From: JBCBDX01 sp038529265 | Lineage (GTDB): Bacteria; Pseudomonadota; Alphaproteobacteria; Rhizobiales; Rhizobiaceae | DNA: 64,000 bases | Direction: 5' to 3' | NCBI GenBank assembly: GCA_038529265.1 | Contig: JBCBDX010000005.1 | Span: 1 to 64,000, forward strand | In this document: positions 54,585-63,869 of the stretch, piece after piece | Layout of the letters: each line of letters opens with the position of its first letter | How positions within the stretch are numbered: position 1 is the first letter of the stretch | Program-made: the position numbers and the translations under genes | Notes under the pieces: model-generated | Told to the model about the DNA's origin: nothing | Databases searched by the model: none | Seen by the model: the letters and a program-made list of their open reading frames with translations, nothing else

Positions 54585-56678
54585 CTAGCGCAGCCGATCC
54601 AGATTTTGGTCGAGGCGTTCGCGGAACGTTGGGCTAGAGAAATCCAGCTGACGGCGGAATTCATCGGTAATGGCGCGCGCCTCGTGAATGTTGCGAATCA
54701 CGCGTGGCCTGATGAAAATTATGAGTTCTGTGCGCTCAGTGCGCGAGCGCTTGTTGCGGAACAAATTACCAACGACCGGTACATCGCCTAAAACCGGCAC
54801 CTGTGTTTTGCCAACCGTCTCACGCTCCTGGATAAGACCGCCAAGCGCAATGGCTTCGCCATCATTGACGACCACACGCGTAGCGATCTTGCGTTGCTGA
54901 ATGGTCGGACTGTCGATGCCTGACGTTGTAGTTTGAACTACGTTGCTTGCTTCCTGCTCGATATCGAGAAGAACCCGGCCGGATGAATTGACGCGCGGCG
55001 TCATGGTCAAAATGATACCGGTATCGCGCAGTTCGACTGTATTGATAACGGGCGCACCCGCCGATTCTGTACCGGTTGACGTCTGCGTGACAATCGGCAC
55101 CTGATCACCAATTTGCAGAATTGCTTCCTGATTGTTCAGGGCCAACAAGTTGGGGGAGGAAATGACCTTGACCTCGGTGATGGTCGACAGGGCATTGAGG
55201 GCAACGCGGAAGTCACCGGTTGCAAATGTCCAACCAAGGCCAGGTGGTGTGATACCAACAAAGCCCGTTGCAAGGTCAGACAAGCGCAACGCAAATCCAC
55301 CGCTCTCGAAGAAAAAGCGAACGCCAAATTCAAGTTCATCGTTAAGCGTGACTTCCGCGATAACGGTCTCGAGGAAAACTTGCGTTGGAAGCACATCAAG
55401 CTGTCTGAGGATTTGCTCTACTCGCTTATACTCACGCGAAGTCGTAGAGATAAGAAGCGCGTTGTTTTCTTCATCGGCAACAACAGAGATGGGGGTGCCA
55501 CCGGCCCCGGTGGAACTGATCGAAGATGCTCTTGAGTCTCCCTCTACCGCGCCTTCTGCGCTCACTTCCAGGGATGTCAGATCCGGTGAAACAGGCGATG
55601 CGCCAGCGCCGCCACCTGAATCTGTAAGAATGGATTGAAGAACGGTGGCCAGTTCTTTGGCCGGCCGGTTTTGTATGTTGTAGACAAACAATTGCTCTTC
55701 ACTGGCATCGGCCAAACGGTCCAAACGCTGAATCCATGCCTCGGCCCGCGCCAAATATTGAGGCCGTGAGGTTATCACAAGAACTGAACGCAGACGCTCA
55801 TTGGGCACAAACTGAATCAGGTTGGCGCCCGGCCCTTCGCGTGTTTTGAAGATGGTTTCCAGCTCACGGGCAACTTCAGCCGGTTGCGATGTATTGAGAG
55901 GGTACAAGGCAACCGACATGCCGCGCATCCAATCAACATCAAATACGGAAATCGCCTCGCGCATGGCGGCAAGATCAGCATTTGTACCGGCAAGCATGAT
56001 GTAGTTGCGATCCGGATCAGCTCGCAGAATTGCGCCTTCGCGACTTATCGGGGCCAGAATGTTTTGCATCTCGTCAGCCGAGATATGTCGCAGCTCGATT
56101 ACTTGAATTTTCAGACCAGGGGCTCCCGGCGTTACGGACGGAACGCTGACGCTAGGTGTCCCAGCAAGCGCGCTGCTGATCGGTACAATCTGAAAGCCGG
56201 AACCTCGGCGTGTCAGGCTCGCGCCATTGGCAGCAAGCGCGGTCTCAAACACCTCAATCAACACTTCTCGGGTGACAGGACCGCTTGTCTGAAGCGTCAC
56301 ATTACCGCGCACCGTATTATCAATGGTGTACGTCAGACCCAGTGTATCACCCAAAACAGATTTTGCCGCCGCAGCAATGGGTGCTTCAACCAAATTGAGC
56401 GTGAAGCCCTCCGCACCACTTGGCAGTTGCGAAGCCTGTACGGCTGGTGCGCGCGATGACACAAACGAGCCTGTGCCGGGATCAATGACCTGCGAAACAG
56501 CCTGCCCTTGTTGGCCAGACTCTATCGAGCCTGCCGCACCGCCTGCACCTCTTGTGGAGGGAGCTCCGCTGTTCTCCAGACCGCTGAGAAGTCTTTCAAA
56601 TCGGCTATCACCGGAGTCGGGCGTAGCACATCCTGCAAGGACGAGCATTAACACCGCAAAGACAACATAAACTCTCAT
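54585..56678 (-). CDS. gspD: Type II secretion secretin GspD
   Basis: A 697-residue outer-membrane secretin with a lipoprotein signal (VFAVLMLVLAGCATP, lipobox LAGC). An N0 domain (FTLNLVEAPIAAAAKSVLGD) and several N-repeats follow, then the secretin core with VPVLGDVPVVGNLFRN and ELIIFIRPRVIRN. A Gly/Ser-rich stretch near residues 350-390 is an inserted linker. The lipid anchor may let it reach the outer membrane without a pilotin. First gene of the minus-strand operon. Confidence 0.93.
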   Translation of the reverse strand: MRVYVVFAVLMLVLAGCATPDSGDSRFERLLSGLENSGAPSTRGAGGAAGSIESGQQGQAVSQVIDPGTGSFVSSRAPAVQASQLPSGAEGFTLNLVEAPIAAAAKSVLGDTLGLTYTIDNTVRGNVTLQTSGPVTREVLIEVFETALAANGASLTRRGSGFQIVPISSALAGTPSVSVPSVTPGAPGLKIQVIELRHISADEMQNILAPISREGAILRADPDRNYIMLAGTNADLAAMREAISVFDVDWMRGMSVALYPLNTSQPAEVARELETIFKTREGPGANLIQFVPNERLRSVLVITSRPQYLARAEAWIQRLDRLADASEEQLFVYNIQNRPAKELATVLQSILTDSGGGAGASPVSPDLTSLEVSAEGAVEGDSRASSISSTGAGGTPISVVADEENNALLISTTSREYKRVEQILRQLDVLPTQVFLETVIAEVTLNDELEFGVRFFFESGGFALRLSDLATGFVGITPPGLGWTFATGDFRVALNALSTITEVKVISSPNLLALNNQEAILQIGDQVPIVTQTSTGTESAGAPVINTVELRDTGIILTMTPRVNSSGRVLLDIEQEASNVVQTTTSGIDSPTIQQRKIATRVVVNDGEAIALGGLIQERETVGKTQVPVLGDVPVVGNLFRNKRSRTERTELIIFIRPRVIRNIHEARAITDEFRRQLDFSSPTFRERLDQNLDRLR

Positions 56679-56984
56679 ACATCCAGCCTCGGCGGCACAC
56701 CAAACACAGCAATTACTGCCTTACTCCTGGCTCAGACGTTACGAAGTTGCCCGCGGAACAAGCGCTTAAAGGCGTCCCCTACGCCAAACCCATTGTGCAC
56801 ACTCCACGCACTGAAACAAGTTTTGCAGGCTCTACCAAATCAATTCACATTGATTGATGTTAAATTGCCCACAGCTCACTTCTCAAAGACTATGAGATCG
56901 GCCACATTGACGATAGGATTGCCAATGCGACGTGGGGCATTTCAACTCATAGAGCTGACGATAAAGCGGGAATAGCTTTCGATC
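56679..56984. promoter_or_regulatory. Divergent promoter region of the type II secretion operons
   Basis: 306 bases between the divergent gspD and gspL genes. It must carry promoters for both operons. I see no clear operator, repeat or convincing small gene; a short plus-strand open frame here has no ribosome binding site. Confidence 0.55.
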
Positions 56985-58043
56985 ATGGGTGTGGTGAATT
57001 CTGTCAATGACTTCAAAACGTGGTGGTTGGAAACAATCGCGGCCATGTTTCGTCGTGGATCGACCCCTGCACCCCAACAGGCCCCACTGAGCATTAAACT
57101 GACGGGCCAAAGCAACTACACCGTCACCGCCTTGTCGAGCGATGACACGCTGGTCTCGGAAAATGCATCGGAACTACAATCACTTGGCGACGCTCTACGC
57201 CAACTGAACCGCAAGGCATCCAACCGCGAGCGAAACTGCACAATCCAAATTCCGCGCAATCGCTTCTTTGTAAAGCAACTGGCACCCATCAAGTTACCGC
57301 CAAGCCAGTTTGAGAAAATGGCAGCACTGGATTTGATATCGTCCACGCCGATGAATGCCGAAGATGTTCATCTTTATCAGATCAGGGACAATAATGCCGG
57401 CAGCACGTACGCCGCAGTTAAAAAGTCGATCTTTGATCCGGTAGTCGAAGCTTGTCGCCGTAACGGACTGAACGTCTCCGGGGTCATGTTCGAGGATGCA
57501 TTTGGCTCAGCGCACGGATGGATAGCACCGCGAGGGCTGGCTGAGATCAACAAACCGCGGGGTCTGTCTCATGCGGTACAACAAGTCAGCAAATTGCTGG
57601 CTGTTCTTGTTGTGCTTGGCACCGTAGGTACCTATGGCCACATCAAGTGGCGGCACATTGAGGCCACTCGGATACTTGACAAGGAGCTGCAACAAGCAAC
57701 TGCGCAAGCTGGTGAAGTTCGTGCCTTGATTGCACAGAGGCGACAGGCCGTTGAGCGAATTGTCGCCATTCGCGCGGAAAAAACAGATGCCGTTCCCTTA
57801 ACGCTGATCGTTGAAGAACTGTCGAAAATACTGCCCGACAATGCGTGGCTGACCGATCTTGAGCTTGACGGTGACACCGTGCGCATATCCGGCTTTACAG
57901 CTTCTGCATCCAGCCTCGTGTCGGTCTTGGAGAACTCGCCCTATTTCGAGGCGCCGACGTTCAGAAATCCGGTCCTTCGGGTTTCAGCGGAGATAGGCGA
58001 ACGATTTACCATATCAATGAAGTTGGAGGCGCGCAGTGCTTAG
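56985..58043 (+). CDS. gspL: Type II secretion inner-membrane protein GspL
   Basis: A 352-residue protein with a cytoplasmic actin-like part, one membrane segment near residues 200-220 (LLAVLVVLGTVGTYGHI) and a periplasmic PilN-like domain with a coiled coil (EVRALIAQRRQAVERIVAIR) and a ferredoxin-like fold (WLTDLELDGDTVRISGFT). GspL links the ATPase GspE to the pseudopilus platform. It overlaps the gspM start by eight bases. Confidence 0.82.
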   Translation: MGVVNSVNDFKTWWLETIAAMFRRGSTPAPQQAPLSIKLTGQSNYTVTALSSDDTLVSENASELQSLGDALRQLNRKASNRERNCTIQIPRNRFFVKQLAPIKLPPSQFEKMAALDLISSTPMNAEDVHLYQIRDNNAGSTYAAVKKSIFDPVVEACRRNGLNVSGVMFEDAFGSAHGWIAPRGLAEINKPRGLSHAVQQVSKLLAVLVVLGTVGTYGHIKWRHIEATRILDKELQQATAQAGEVRALIAQRRQAVERIVAIRAEKTDAVPLTLIVEELSKILPDNAWLTDLELDGDTVRISGFTASASSLVSVLENSPYFEAPTFRNPVLRVSAEIGERFTISMKLEARSA

Positions 58044-58638
58044 CATGACACGCCTTATGAACGCGCCCGTTGGTGTGCAACGTCTGATGGCAATCACACT
58101 GCCATTGATCGCGATTTTGTTGAGCATCTGGGTTGTTGATTTGCTCGTGCGCGACCACCGGGAAAGCATCGCTGAAATTGTCCAAAAGCGCGAAAGGCTC
58201 GGACAGCTGCAGTCTGTTGCTCGCATGGAGCCCGCGTTACGCAACCGCGATGCGCAGCAACGCCAAGAAACCAATGAAGCGCTGTTCTTAAGCGGGCCAA
58301 GCGAGGCTGTTATTCTCGCAGATTTGCAGGGCCGCATTAACACGCTCGCCCAAACGAGTGCCGCCAATGTTCAATCAATTGCAAACCTGCCATCCATTGA
58401 GAGTGCGGGCGTTCGATATGTCGGGCTGACCGTGGATTTGATCGGTACGCATGAGGATGTCATGTCACTCATCTACGCTCTAGAGACCTCAACACCTTTT
58501 TTGATTATCCGCAACGGATCAATGCGGGCACAGGAAGTGGTCGGCGCCAGCGGACAGCCTTTGCCGAATAACATGTATGTCCAACTGGATGTGTTTGGTG
58601 CGTTGGCACCGAACCAGAATTCGGGAGGCGGCACGTGA
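58036..58638 (+). CDS. gspM: Type II secretion protein GspM
   Basis: A 200-residue protein with one N-terminal membrane segment (LMAITLPLIAILLSIWVVDL), a coiled coil and a periplasmic ferredoxin-like domain (VRYVGLTVDLIGTHEDVMSL). It is the partner of GspL in the inner-membrane platform. Translation probably starts at the GTG at 58036, six bases after GGAGG. It overlaps its neighbours on both sides. Confidence 0.8.
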   Translation: MLSMTRLMNAPVGVQRLMAITLPLIAILLSIWVVDLLVRDHRESIAEIVQKRERLGQLQSVARMEPALRNRDAQQRQETNEALFLSGPSEAVILADLQGRINTLAQTSAANVQSIANLPSIESAGVRYVGLTVDLIGTHEDVMSLIYALETSTPFLIIRNGSMRAQEVVGASGQPLPNNMYVQLDVFGALAPNQNSGGGT

Positions 58639-59129
58639 GGATCATCATCTTAGGACTTCTCTTGGCTGGTTTGGCTTATGTCAATCTGATCCGCTATGAG
58701 ACCCCGATTGAAGTAGAAGCGCTGACCAAACGGTCAGCTCAAGCCACGCAGGCACCCGGTTCGTTAGATGGGCTGACAAAAGAGGGTGTTTTGGACCCAG
58801 CTTCACTCTCGCAAGTCCAGTCACTTAGCCGGCCCGTTTTCAACCGCGACCGTCGCCCTTACAAGGTTGCAGCCAAACCAAAGCCAGCGCCCAAACCCAA
58901 AGCTCAGCCGCAAGTGAAGGTGGATCGACCCAATTTTGTCTTGCTTGGCGTCAGCATCGCTGGAACACAGCGTACTGCTCTGGTTCTGGACCGAGGTAAC
59001 GGTACACCAGAATGGCTACCGATTGGCGGCGTCCTTGAGGAATTCGAACTTGTCTCCATTGAGCCAGAAGCTATCAGTATGCGCAAATCCGGGAAGACAT
59101 TCACTTTCGAGCTGTATGCTCAAAACTGA
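58635..59129 (+). CDS. Type II secretion GspC/GspP-like protein
   Basis: A 164-residue protein with an N-terminal membrane anchor (IIILGLLLAGLAYVNLIRY), a Pro/Lys-rich linker (AAKPKPAPKPKAQPQ) and a C-terminal domain like the GspC homology region (FVLLGVSIAGTQRTALVLDR, then WLPIGGVLEEFELVSI). GspC connects the inner platform to the secretin. No PDZ domain is present. It starts at a GTG overlapping the gspM stop. Confidence 0.72.
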   Translation: MRIIILGLLLAGLAYVNLIRYETPIEVEALTKRSAQATQAPGSLDGLTKEGVLDPASLSQVQSLSRPVFNRDRRPYKVAAKPKPAPKPKAQPQVKVDRPNFVLLGVSIAGTQRTALVLDRGNGTPEWLPIGGVLEEFELVSIEPEAISMRKSGKTFTFELYAQN

Positions 59130-59131
59130 TC

Positions 59132-60064
59132 ATGTGCCGATACCGGTTTAAAACACATCTAGCATCAGACGCAGGTTTTGCCTTGGTGACCGTGCTCTTG
59201 TTCTTGTTGATCGTGACCACGGTCATCACACCATTGGTGCTTGCGGCGCGGACGGAATTTGTTGTCGATTCGCGTGGGCATTTGTCTGCGCGTCAGGAAA
59301 TTCTGGCACGCGGCTTGGCGCAGGTGATTGCACGCCGGATCGCGCTGCGTGAAACTATTTCTCTGTCACCTTTTACCGTCGACAGCACCGCTTTTGTGAC
59401 CGGCTGCGGGCCATATGATATTGTCGCCGTGGCTCAAGATCAGGCCGGCCTTGTTGATTTGAATGTGTCAGCAGAACCATTGCTTGCTGCCGGTATGGAA
59501 GCGATTGGTTTGCCTTTGTCACAGGCGCGTAATTTGGCCGAGGCCATAATCAGTTTTCGAACACTCAATCCCGGGCCCGGGCGAACACCCGGTGAAGATC
59601 TTGCAACGCTCGGCCTCAAATACGCACCCTATGAAGGCATTGAAGAGCTTTATGAACTGGTGGGCATGAGTGGCGTTGCCTATGAGAGGCTTCTCATGAC
59701 TGTCACCGTCCACAATGGACTGCCCGTGGTTGACCCAACCGCCTATTCCGCGCCACTTGCAGAAATTCTTCCTGACGGACCAAGCAATCGCTTTCCGTTT
59801 GTTTCTGATGACGATTTGGCGCTTCTGACAGCGTCTATTCTCGTACAGGTCCGCGATCAACGCAGTGCTGCCCGCGCTGTTTGGGGTGGCTACTTTGATT
59901 TCGAACCCGACACGACTGACTTTTCACTGAAAGAGCGCATCGCAGACCCCGCAACGATTGGCCTTGCTCCAACGCCGCTTGGTGGCTTCGAGAACTACAC
60001 AGAGATAAGTTGCGCGGACCTGTTTGGAGCCGAGATCAGCGTCATATTGGAGCAGCCGCTGTGA
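59132..60064 (+). CDS. gspK: Type II secretion minor pseudopilin GspK
   Basis: A 310-residue large pseudopilin. The prepilin stretch is DAGFALVTVLLFLLIVTTVI, where the fifth mature residue is a threonine or valine and not glutamate, as typical of GspK. The large periplasmic domain has VDLNVSAEPLLAAG and helix-hairpin-helix features (PGRTPGEDLATLGL, YEGIEELYELVGMS). GspK caps the pseudopilus with GspI and GspJ. Confidence 0.85.
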   Translation: MCRYRFKTHLASDAGFALVTVLLFLLIVTTVITPLVLAARTEFVVDSRGHLSARQEILARGLAQVIARRIALRETISLSPFTVDSTAFVTGCGPYDIVAVAQDQAGLVDLNVSAEPLLAAGMEAIGLPLSQARNLAEAIISFRTLNPGPGRTPGEDLATLGLKYAPYEGIEELYELVGMSGVAYERLLMTVTVHNGLPVVDPTAYSAPLAEILPDGPSNRFPFVSDDDLALLTASILVQVRDQRSAARAVWGGYFDFEPDTTDFSLKERIADPATIGLAPTPLGGFENYTEISCADLFGAEISVILEQPL

Positions 60065-60118
60065 TGTACCCGCCATTGCCATCAATCCTGATAGCTGCCA
60101 CCATGGTCGCAAGATCGA

Positions 60119-61795
60119 GTGGCGCAAAAAGGCTCCACCAAAACCGGGTTGTTCAGTCTCATGAATGAGTTGACCAAGGTCCAACCAACGTTTGCAGCAT
60201 TCATGGATTTTCTTGTTCAAAAGGAAATCCTGACGCCGGAAGCGCGTCAGCGTGCGCAGAATGCGCACAACACGATGGAGTATCCTGCTGATACGGTGTT
60301 GGTCGAACTTGGCTTGGTCAAGGAAGCTGACCTAGCAGCTCACCTGAGCGACTATCTTGGTGTACCCGCCCTTGAACAACTGCCCGCCAACGCCGCCAAT
60401 GACTTGATCAACGCGGCGGGCATGTCGTTTCTGGAAGCAAATCATCTTGTGCCGTTGGGGCTGGAAGATGGTGCGCTTGTGACCGCCGTTGCTGACCCCT
60501 TTCAGCGCCATCACTTGGAGGCCTTGGCATTTCTTTTTGAGCTCCCCGTTTCGCCGCGAATTTTTGCTCGAACTACCATTTCGGAATATCTCCGCGCGCT
60601 TCGCGAGCAAGCAGGCGGCGAAGAGACAGATGATGATACCGGCGACGACACGTTTGCCGACAGTGATGATATCGATCGCCTCAAGGATTATGCACGAGAG
60701 GCGCCAGTGGTGCGGTTCGTTTCGCGCATCATCAAGGAAGCAGTTGATACCGGTGCGACAGATATACATGTCGAACCACAGGTCGACCATGTTCGCATTC
60801 GCTTTCGGGTCGATGGTATTATGTCCATTGTCGATACCGCGCCGAAGGAAATGCAGCCAGGCATAGCGACCCGTATCAAGATCATGTCGCGGCTCAACAT
60901 CGCTGAACGCCGCTTGCCGCAAGATGGACGCATGCGTGTCCCTGTTCGTGGCCAAAACATTGACCTGCGCGTGTCAGTTATGCCGAGCGCACATGGCGAG
61001 ACCTTTGTCTTGCGCATTCTGGACAAGTCCGGTGTTTCGCTCAACCTTGAGGCACTCGGCTATGCGCCCGAAGCGATTGAAGCGCTCAAATCATTAGTGC
61101 GCATTCCCAATGGTATCGTGCTGATCTGCGGACCGACTGGCAGCGGCAAGACAACGACGCTCTATTCACTGCTCAAAGAGCGGGCTGGCGATGATATCAA
61201 GATATTTACCGTAGAAGACCCGATCGAATATCGTCTGGACGGCGTTACTCAGTTGCAAGTGGATCCTGCCATCGAGCTTGATTTTGCACGCGCGCTGCGT
61301 TCCGTTTTGCGTCAGGATCCCGATGTCATTCTTGTCGGTGAAATCCGCGACCGCGAGAGCGCGCAGATTGCCATTCAGGCAGCGCTAACCGGGCACCTTG
61401 TTCTGTCGACGCTTCACACCAACACGGCCGCCGGAGCGCTGACACGTTTGCAAGATATGGGCGTGGAACCTTACCTGATCTCGGCCACCATGCGGGCGAC
61501 AATTGCCCAGCGGCTTTTGCGACGTGTGTGCCAACACTGCGTCAAAGACGGTGTGGCTCAAGGTTGTGATGAATGCCGGAGCGCTGGCTATTCCGGGCGT
61601 ACCGTCACCTATGAGATTCTGGAGATGACGCCAGAATTGGCTTCTGCGATCAACCGGGGCGACAACGAGCAGGCATTGGCCTCTTTATCACGCAGCCAGG
61701 GCGCTGTAGCGATGGCTGATCACGCAGAGCAACTACGCGAAAATGGCGTAACGACGGCCGAAGAGATTGCCCGTGTGCTCGATAGTGCGCGTTAA
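60119..61795 (+). CDS. gspE: Type II secretion ATPase GspE
   Basis: A 558-residue cytoplasmic hexameric ATPase. An N-terminal MshEN/GspE domain (about 50-170) precedes the ATPase core with Walker A GPTGSGKTTTLYSLL, the Asp box FTVEDPIEYRLDGVTQLQV, Walker B DVILVGEIRDRESA and the His box LSTLHTNTAAGAL. The zinc site is compact: CQHC and CDEC about ten residues apart, as against the longer loop of many GspE proteins. The start is either GTG 60119 or ATG 60161. It drives pseudopilus assembly. Confidence 0.93.
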   Translation: MAQKGSTKTGLFSLMNELTKVQPTFAAFMDFLVQKEILTPEARQRAQNAHNTMEYPADTVLVELGLVKEADLAAHLSDYLGVPALEQLPANAANDLINAAGMSFLEANHLVPLGLEDGALVTAVADPFQRHHLEALAFLFELPVSPRIFARTTISEYLRALREQAGGEETDDDTGDDTFADSDDIDRLKDYAREAPVVRFVSRIIKEAVDTGATDIHVEPQVDHVRIRFRVDGIMSIVDTAPKEMQPGIATRIKIMSRLNIAERRLPQDGRMRVPVRGQNIDLRVSVMPSAHGETFVLRILDKSGVSLNLEALGYAPEAIEALKSLVRIPNGIVLICGPTGSGKTTTLYSLLKERAGDDIKIFTVEDPIEYRLDGVTQLQVDPAIELDFARALRSVLRQDPDVILVGEIRDRESAQIAIQAALTGHLVLSTLHTNTAAGALTRLQDMGVEPYLISATMRATIAQRLLRRVCQHCVKDGVAQGCDECRSAGYSGRTVTYEILEMTPELASAINRGDNEQALASLSRSQGAVAMADHAEQLRENGVTTAEEIARVLDSAR

Positions 61796-61804
61796 GGCTG
61801 TGCC

Positions 61805-63040
61805 ATGAGCGGTGGTACCAGAAAGTTTCAGTTCAAGGCCTATCTGCCTTCGGGTAGTGCTGAAAGCGGTTTACTGGAAGCGCTTGATGTTCAAGACGCC
61901 AGTCGCAAGCTGGCTGCTCAGGGAAAAATCCCCATTGAAGTAAAGCTAGCATCGGCGAGCGCAAAAGCGCGCTCTTCAGCCACCAGCAGTCTTCTGGGCG
62001 GCCTTTTCGGCGCCCGATTGGATTTACCCGAACTCTTGTCTGACCTCTCGGTGATGCTCAACTCTGGCTTTAATATCGATGTATCGCTACGCGCTGTCGG
62101 ACAAACCCAACCTGACCGGCGCAAGCGTGAGCGCATCATGGCTGTTCATTCTCGCATCGCGGAAGGCTCATCGGTGAGTGATGCGTTCGCACTGGAGCCA
62201 GAAGTGCCAGCAGATATGGTGGCACTGATCTCAAGTGGCGAACATGGAGGGCATCTGGGCAAGGTCTTTGCTGAACTTTCCAAGGCCTATTCGGAGGCAG
62301 CCAAGCGAAGAAGCGAGATAATCGAGGCGCTGTTATACCCAGGCTTTCTGATCACTGTACTGATTGGCACCCTGCTTTTGCTGGCGCTTTATTTGGTGCC
62401 CGCCATTGAACCGATCTTCGACAATGGCGGTGGTGAAAAACCGTTCGTCGTAGCCGCTCTGTCAGGTTTCGGCAGCTTTGTCTCCACTTTCTGGCCGACG
62501 CTGCTTATTGGTCTTGGCCTATTGTTCCTGGGAACATTGTCCCTGTCTCGCAGTGAAGGTGGCAAGCGCTTCATCTCCGCGGCGCTTTTGCGTTTGCCCT
62601 TGATTGGAACCATCATGCGGCGCTCATCGCGAGCACGCTATTTGCGCAGCATGGCACTGTTGCTGGACAATGGCGTCCAGCTCAACGAAGCCATGCGTTT
62701 ATCTGCGGCCAGCACACCGTTGGCACATGATCGCCATCAGTTAGACCTGGCTCGCGAGCGGGTCAGTACAGGGCAGTCCTTTTCAGACGCAGTTGCCGCA
62801 ACGGGTGTCTTTGATGCACCAATGATTTCGCTTTTTCAGCTGGGCGAAGAGTCAAACAGCCTCGGCATTGTCATGGATCGTGCAGCAACCATGACGGAGT
62901 TCATGGTCAAGCGTTCCATGTCACGCGCATTGTCATTTCTGACACCGGCAATCACCATTTTGATGGGTCTGGTCATTGGTAGTCTGGTGATCTCGGTGAT
63001 GACTACTCTGCTTAGCATCAACGAGTTGGCGATACGATGA
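61805..63040 (+). CDS. gspF: Type II secretion inner-membrane protein GspF
   Basis: A 411-residue platform protein with two repeated T2SSF domains and three membrane segments (about 175-200, 215-245 and 375-400). Family stretches are FAYSEAAKRRSEIIEALLYP-like (SEAAKRRSEIIEALLYPGF) and LSFLTPAITILMGLVIGSLV. It anchors GspE and the growing pseudopilus in the inner membrane. Its stop overlaps the gspH start. Confidence 0.92.
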   Translation: MSGGTRKFQFKAYLPSGSAESGLLEALDVQDASRKLAAQGKIPIEVKLASASAKARSSATSSLLGGLFGARLDLPELLSDLSVMLNSGFNIDVSLRAVGQTQPDRRKRERIMAVHSRIAEGSSVSDAFALEPEVPADMVALISSGEHGGHLGKVFAELSKAYSEAAKRRSEIIEALLYPGFLITVLIGTLLLLALYLVPAIEPIFDNGGGEKPFVVAALSGFGSFVSTFWPTLLIGLGLLFLGTLSLSRSEGGKRFISAALLRLPLIGTIMRRSSRARYLRSMALLLDNGVQLNEAMRLSAASTPLAHDRHQLDLARERVSTGQSFSDAVAATGVFDAPMISLFQLGEESNSLGIVMDRAATMTEFMVKRSMSRALSFLTPAITILMGLVIGSLVISVMTTLLSINELAIR

Positions 63041-63510
63041 TGCGCATACGCCCAAACAAAGGTGACGCCGGTTTTTCGATGATCGAAATGCTCGTCGTTC
63101 TTGCCATCGTTACGCTAACCATTGCGACTGCCTCACAGGCCATCATACGCAGAGACACAGCTCCTGATCCTGTCGATACCGCCAGCCAGGTGCAATCTCT
63201 TGCCTACTCAGTTCGGGCACAGGCAATGCTTACCGGCGTCGCCGGACAGCTTTGGGTCAACTTGGACAACAAGACCGCCGGGGCAGATGGTGAGGATACC
63301 ATTCAAATACCGGCGGACTATTCGCTGGATGTGGTAACAGCACGCGAGCTGATTGCCCGTGATGGCCGGGCGATCATCGTATTCCTGCCCGATGGTGGCT
63401 CGTCGGGCGCCGAGATCACACTGTCTGCTGAAAATGAGCAGAGCGCGACCTTGTCCATCGACTGGCTGACCGGCCTACCAGTGCTGGAGCGAGGTGAGTT
63501 TCGCCCATGA
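63037..63510 (+). CDS. gspH: Type II secretion minor pseudopilin GspH
   Basis: A 157-residue pseudopilin with leader MMRIRPNKGDAG and the methylated helix FSMIEMLVVLAIVTLTIA. The rest fits GspH: SLAYSVRAQAMLTGVAGQLW, IVFLPDGGSSGAEITL. It overlaps gspF and gspI by four bases each. Confidence 0.85.
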   Translation: MMRIRPNKGDAGFSMIEMLVVLAIVTLTIATASQAIIRRDTAPDPVDTASQVQSLAYSVRAQAMLTGVAGQLWVNLDNKTAGADGEDTIQIPADYSLDVVTARELIARDGRAIIVFLPDGGSSGAEITLSAENEQSATLSIDWLTGLPVLERGEFRP

Positions 63511-63869
63511 GCAGCCTGCGGGAAGATGACGGGTTTACGCTGCTGGAAGTGATCATTGCTTTTGTCATACTCAGCTTGTCGCTGGCCATTGCTACCCAAA
63601 CCATCAGCCGAAGCATCACCACCTACACGCGTGCGGACCTGTTGGAACAAGCATCAGATGTCGCGCTGGAATTGGCATCCACAAGACTGTCTTCGATCAA
63701 TGAGCCCGGGCTTGAACAAGGTAAGCTCGATGACGGGACACAATGGACCATGGCATCCACAGCTATCGACAATGGCAACGGGTCGCCGCTGCTTGCAGTG
63801 ACAATCGAAGTGACACTGGATCAGACCCTCGCCGCACCCTACCGTTTCAGGACATTTGTGGTTCCATGA
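63507..63869 (+). CDS. gspI: Type II secretion minor pseudopilin GspI
   Basis: A 120-residue pseudopilin with DDGFTLLEVIIAFVILSLSL at the N-terminus and the typical short C-terminal domain (WTMASTAIDNGNGSPLLAVT, PYRFRTFVVP). It initiates pseudopilus assembly with GspJ and GspK. Overlaps both neighbours by four bases. Confidence 0.85.
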   Translation: MSSLREDDGFTLLEVIIAFVILSLSLAIATQTISRSITTYTRADLLEQASDVALELASTRLSSINEPGLEQGKLDDGTQWTMASTAIDNGNGSPLLAVTIEVTLDQTLAAPYRFRTFVVP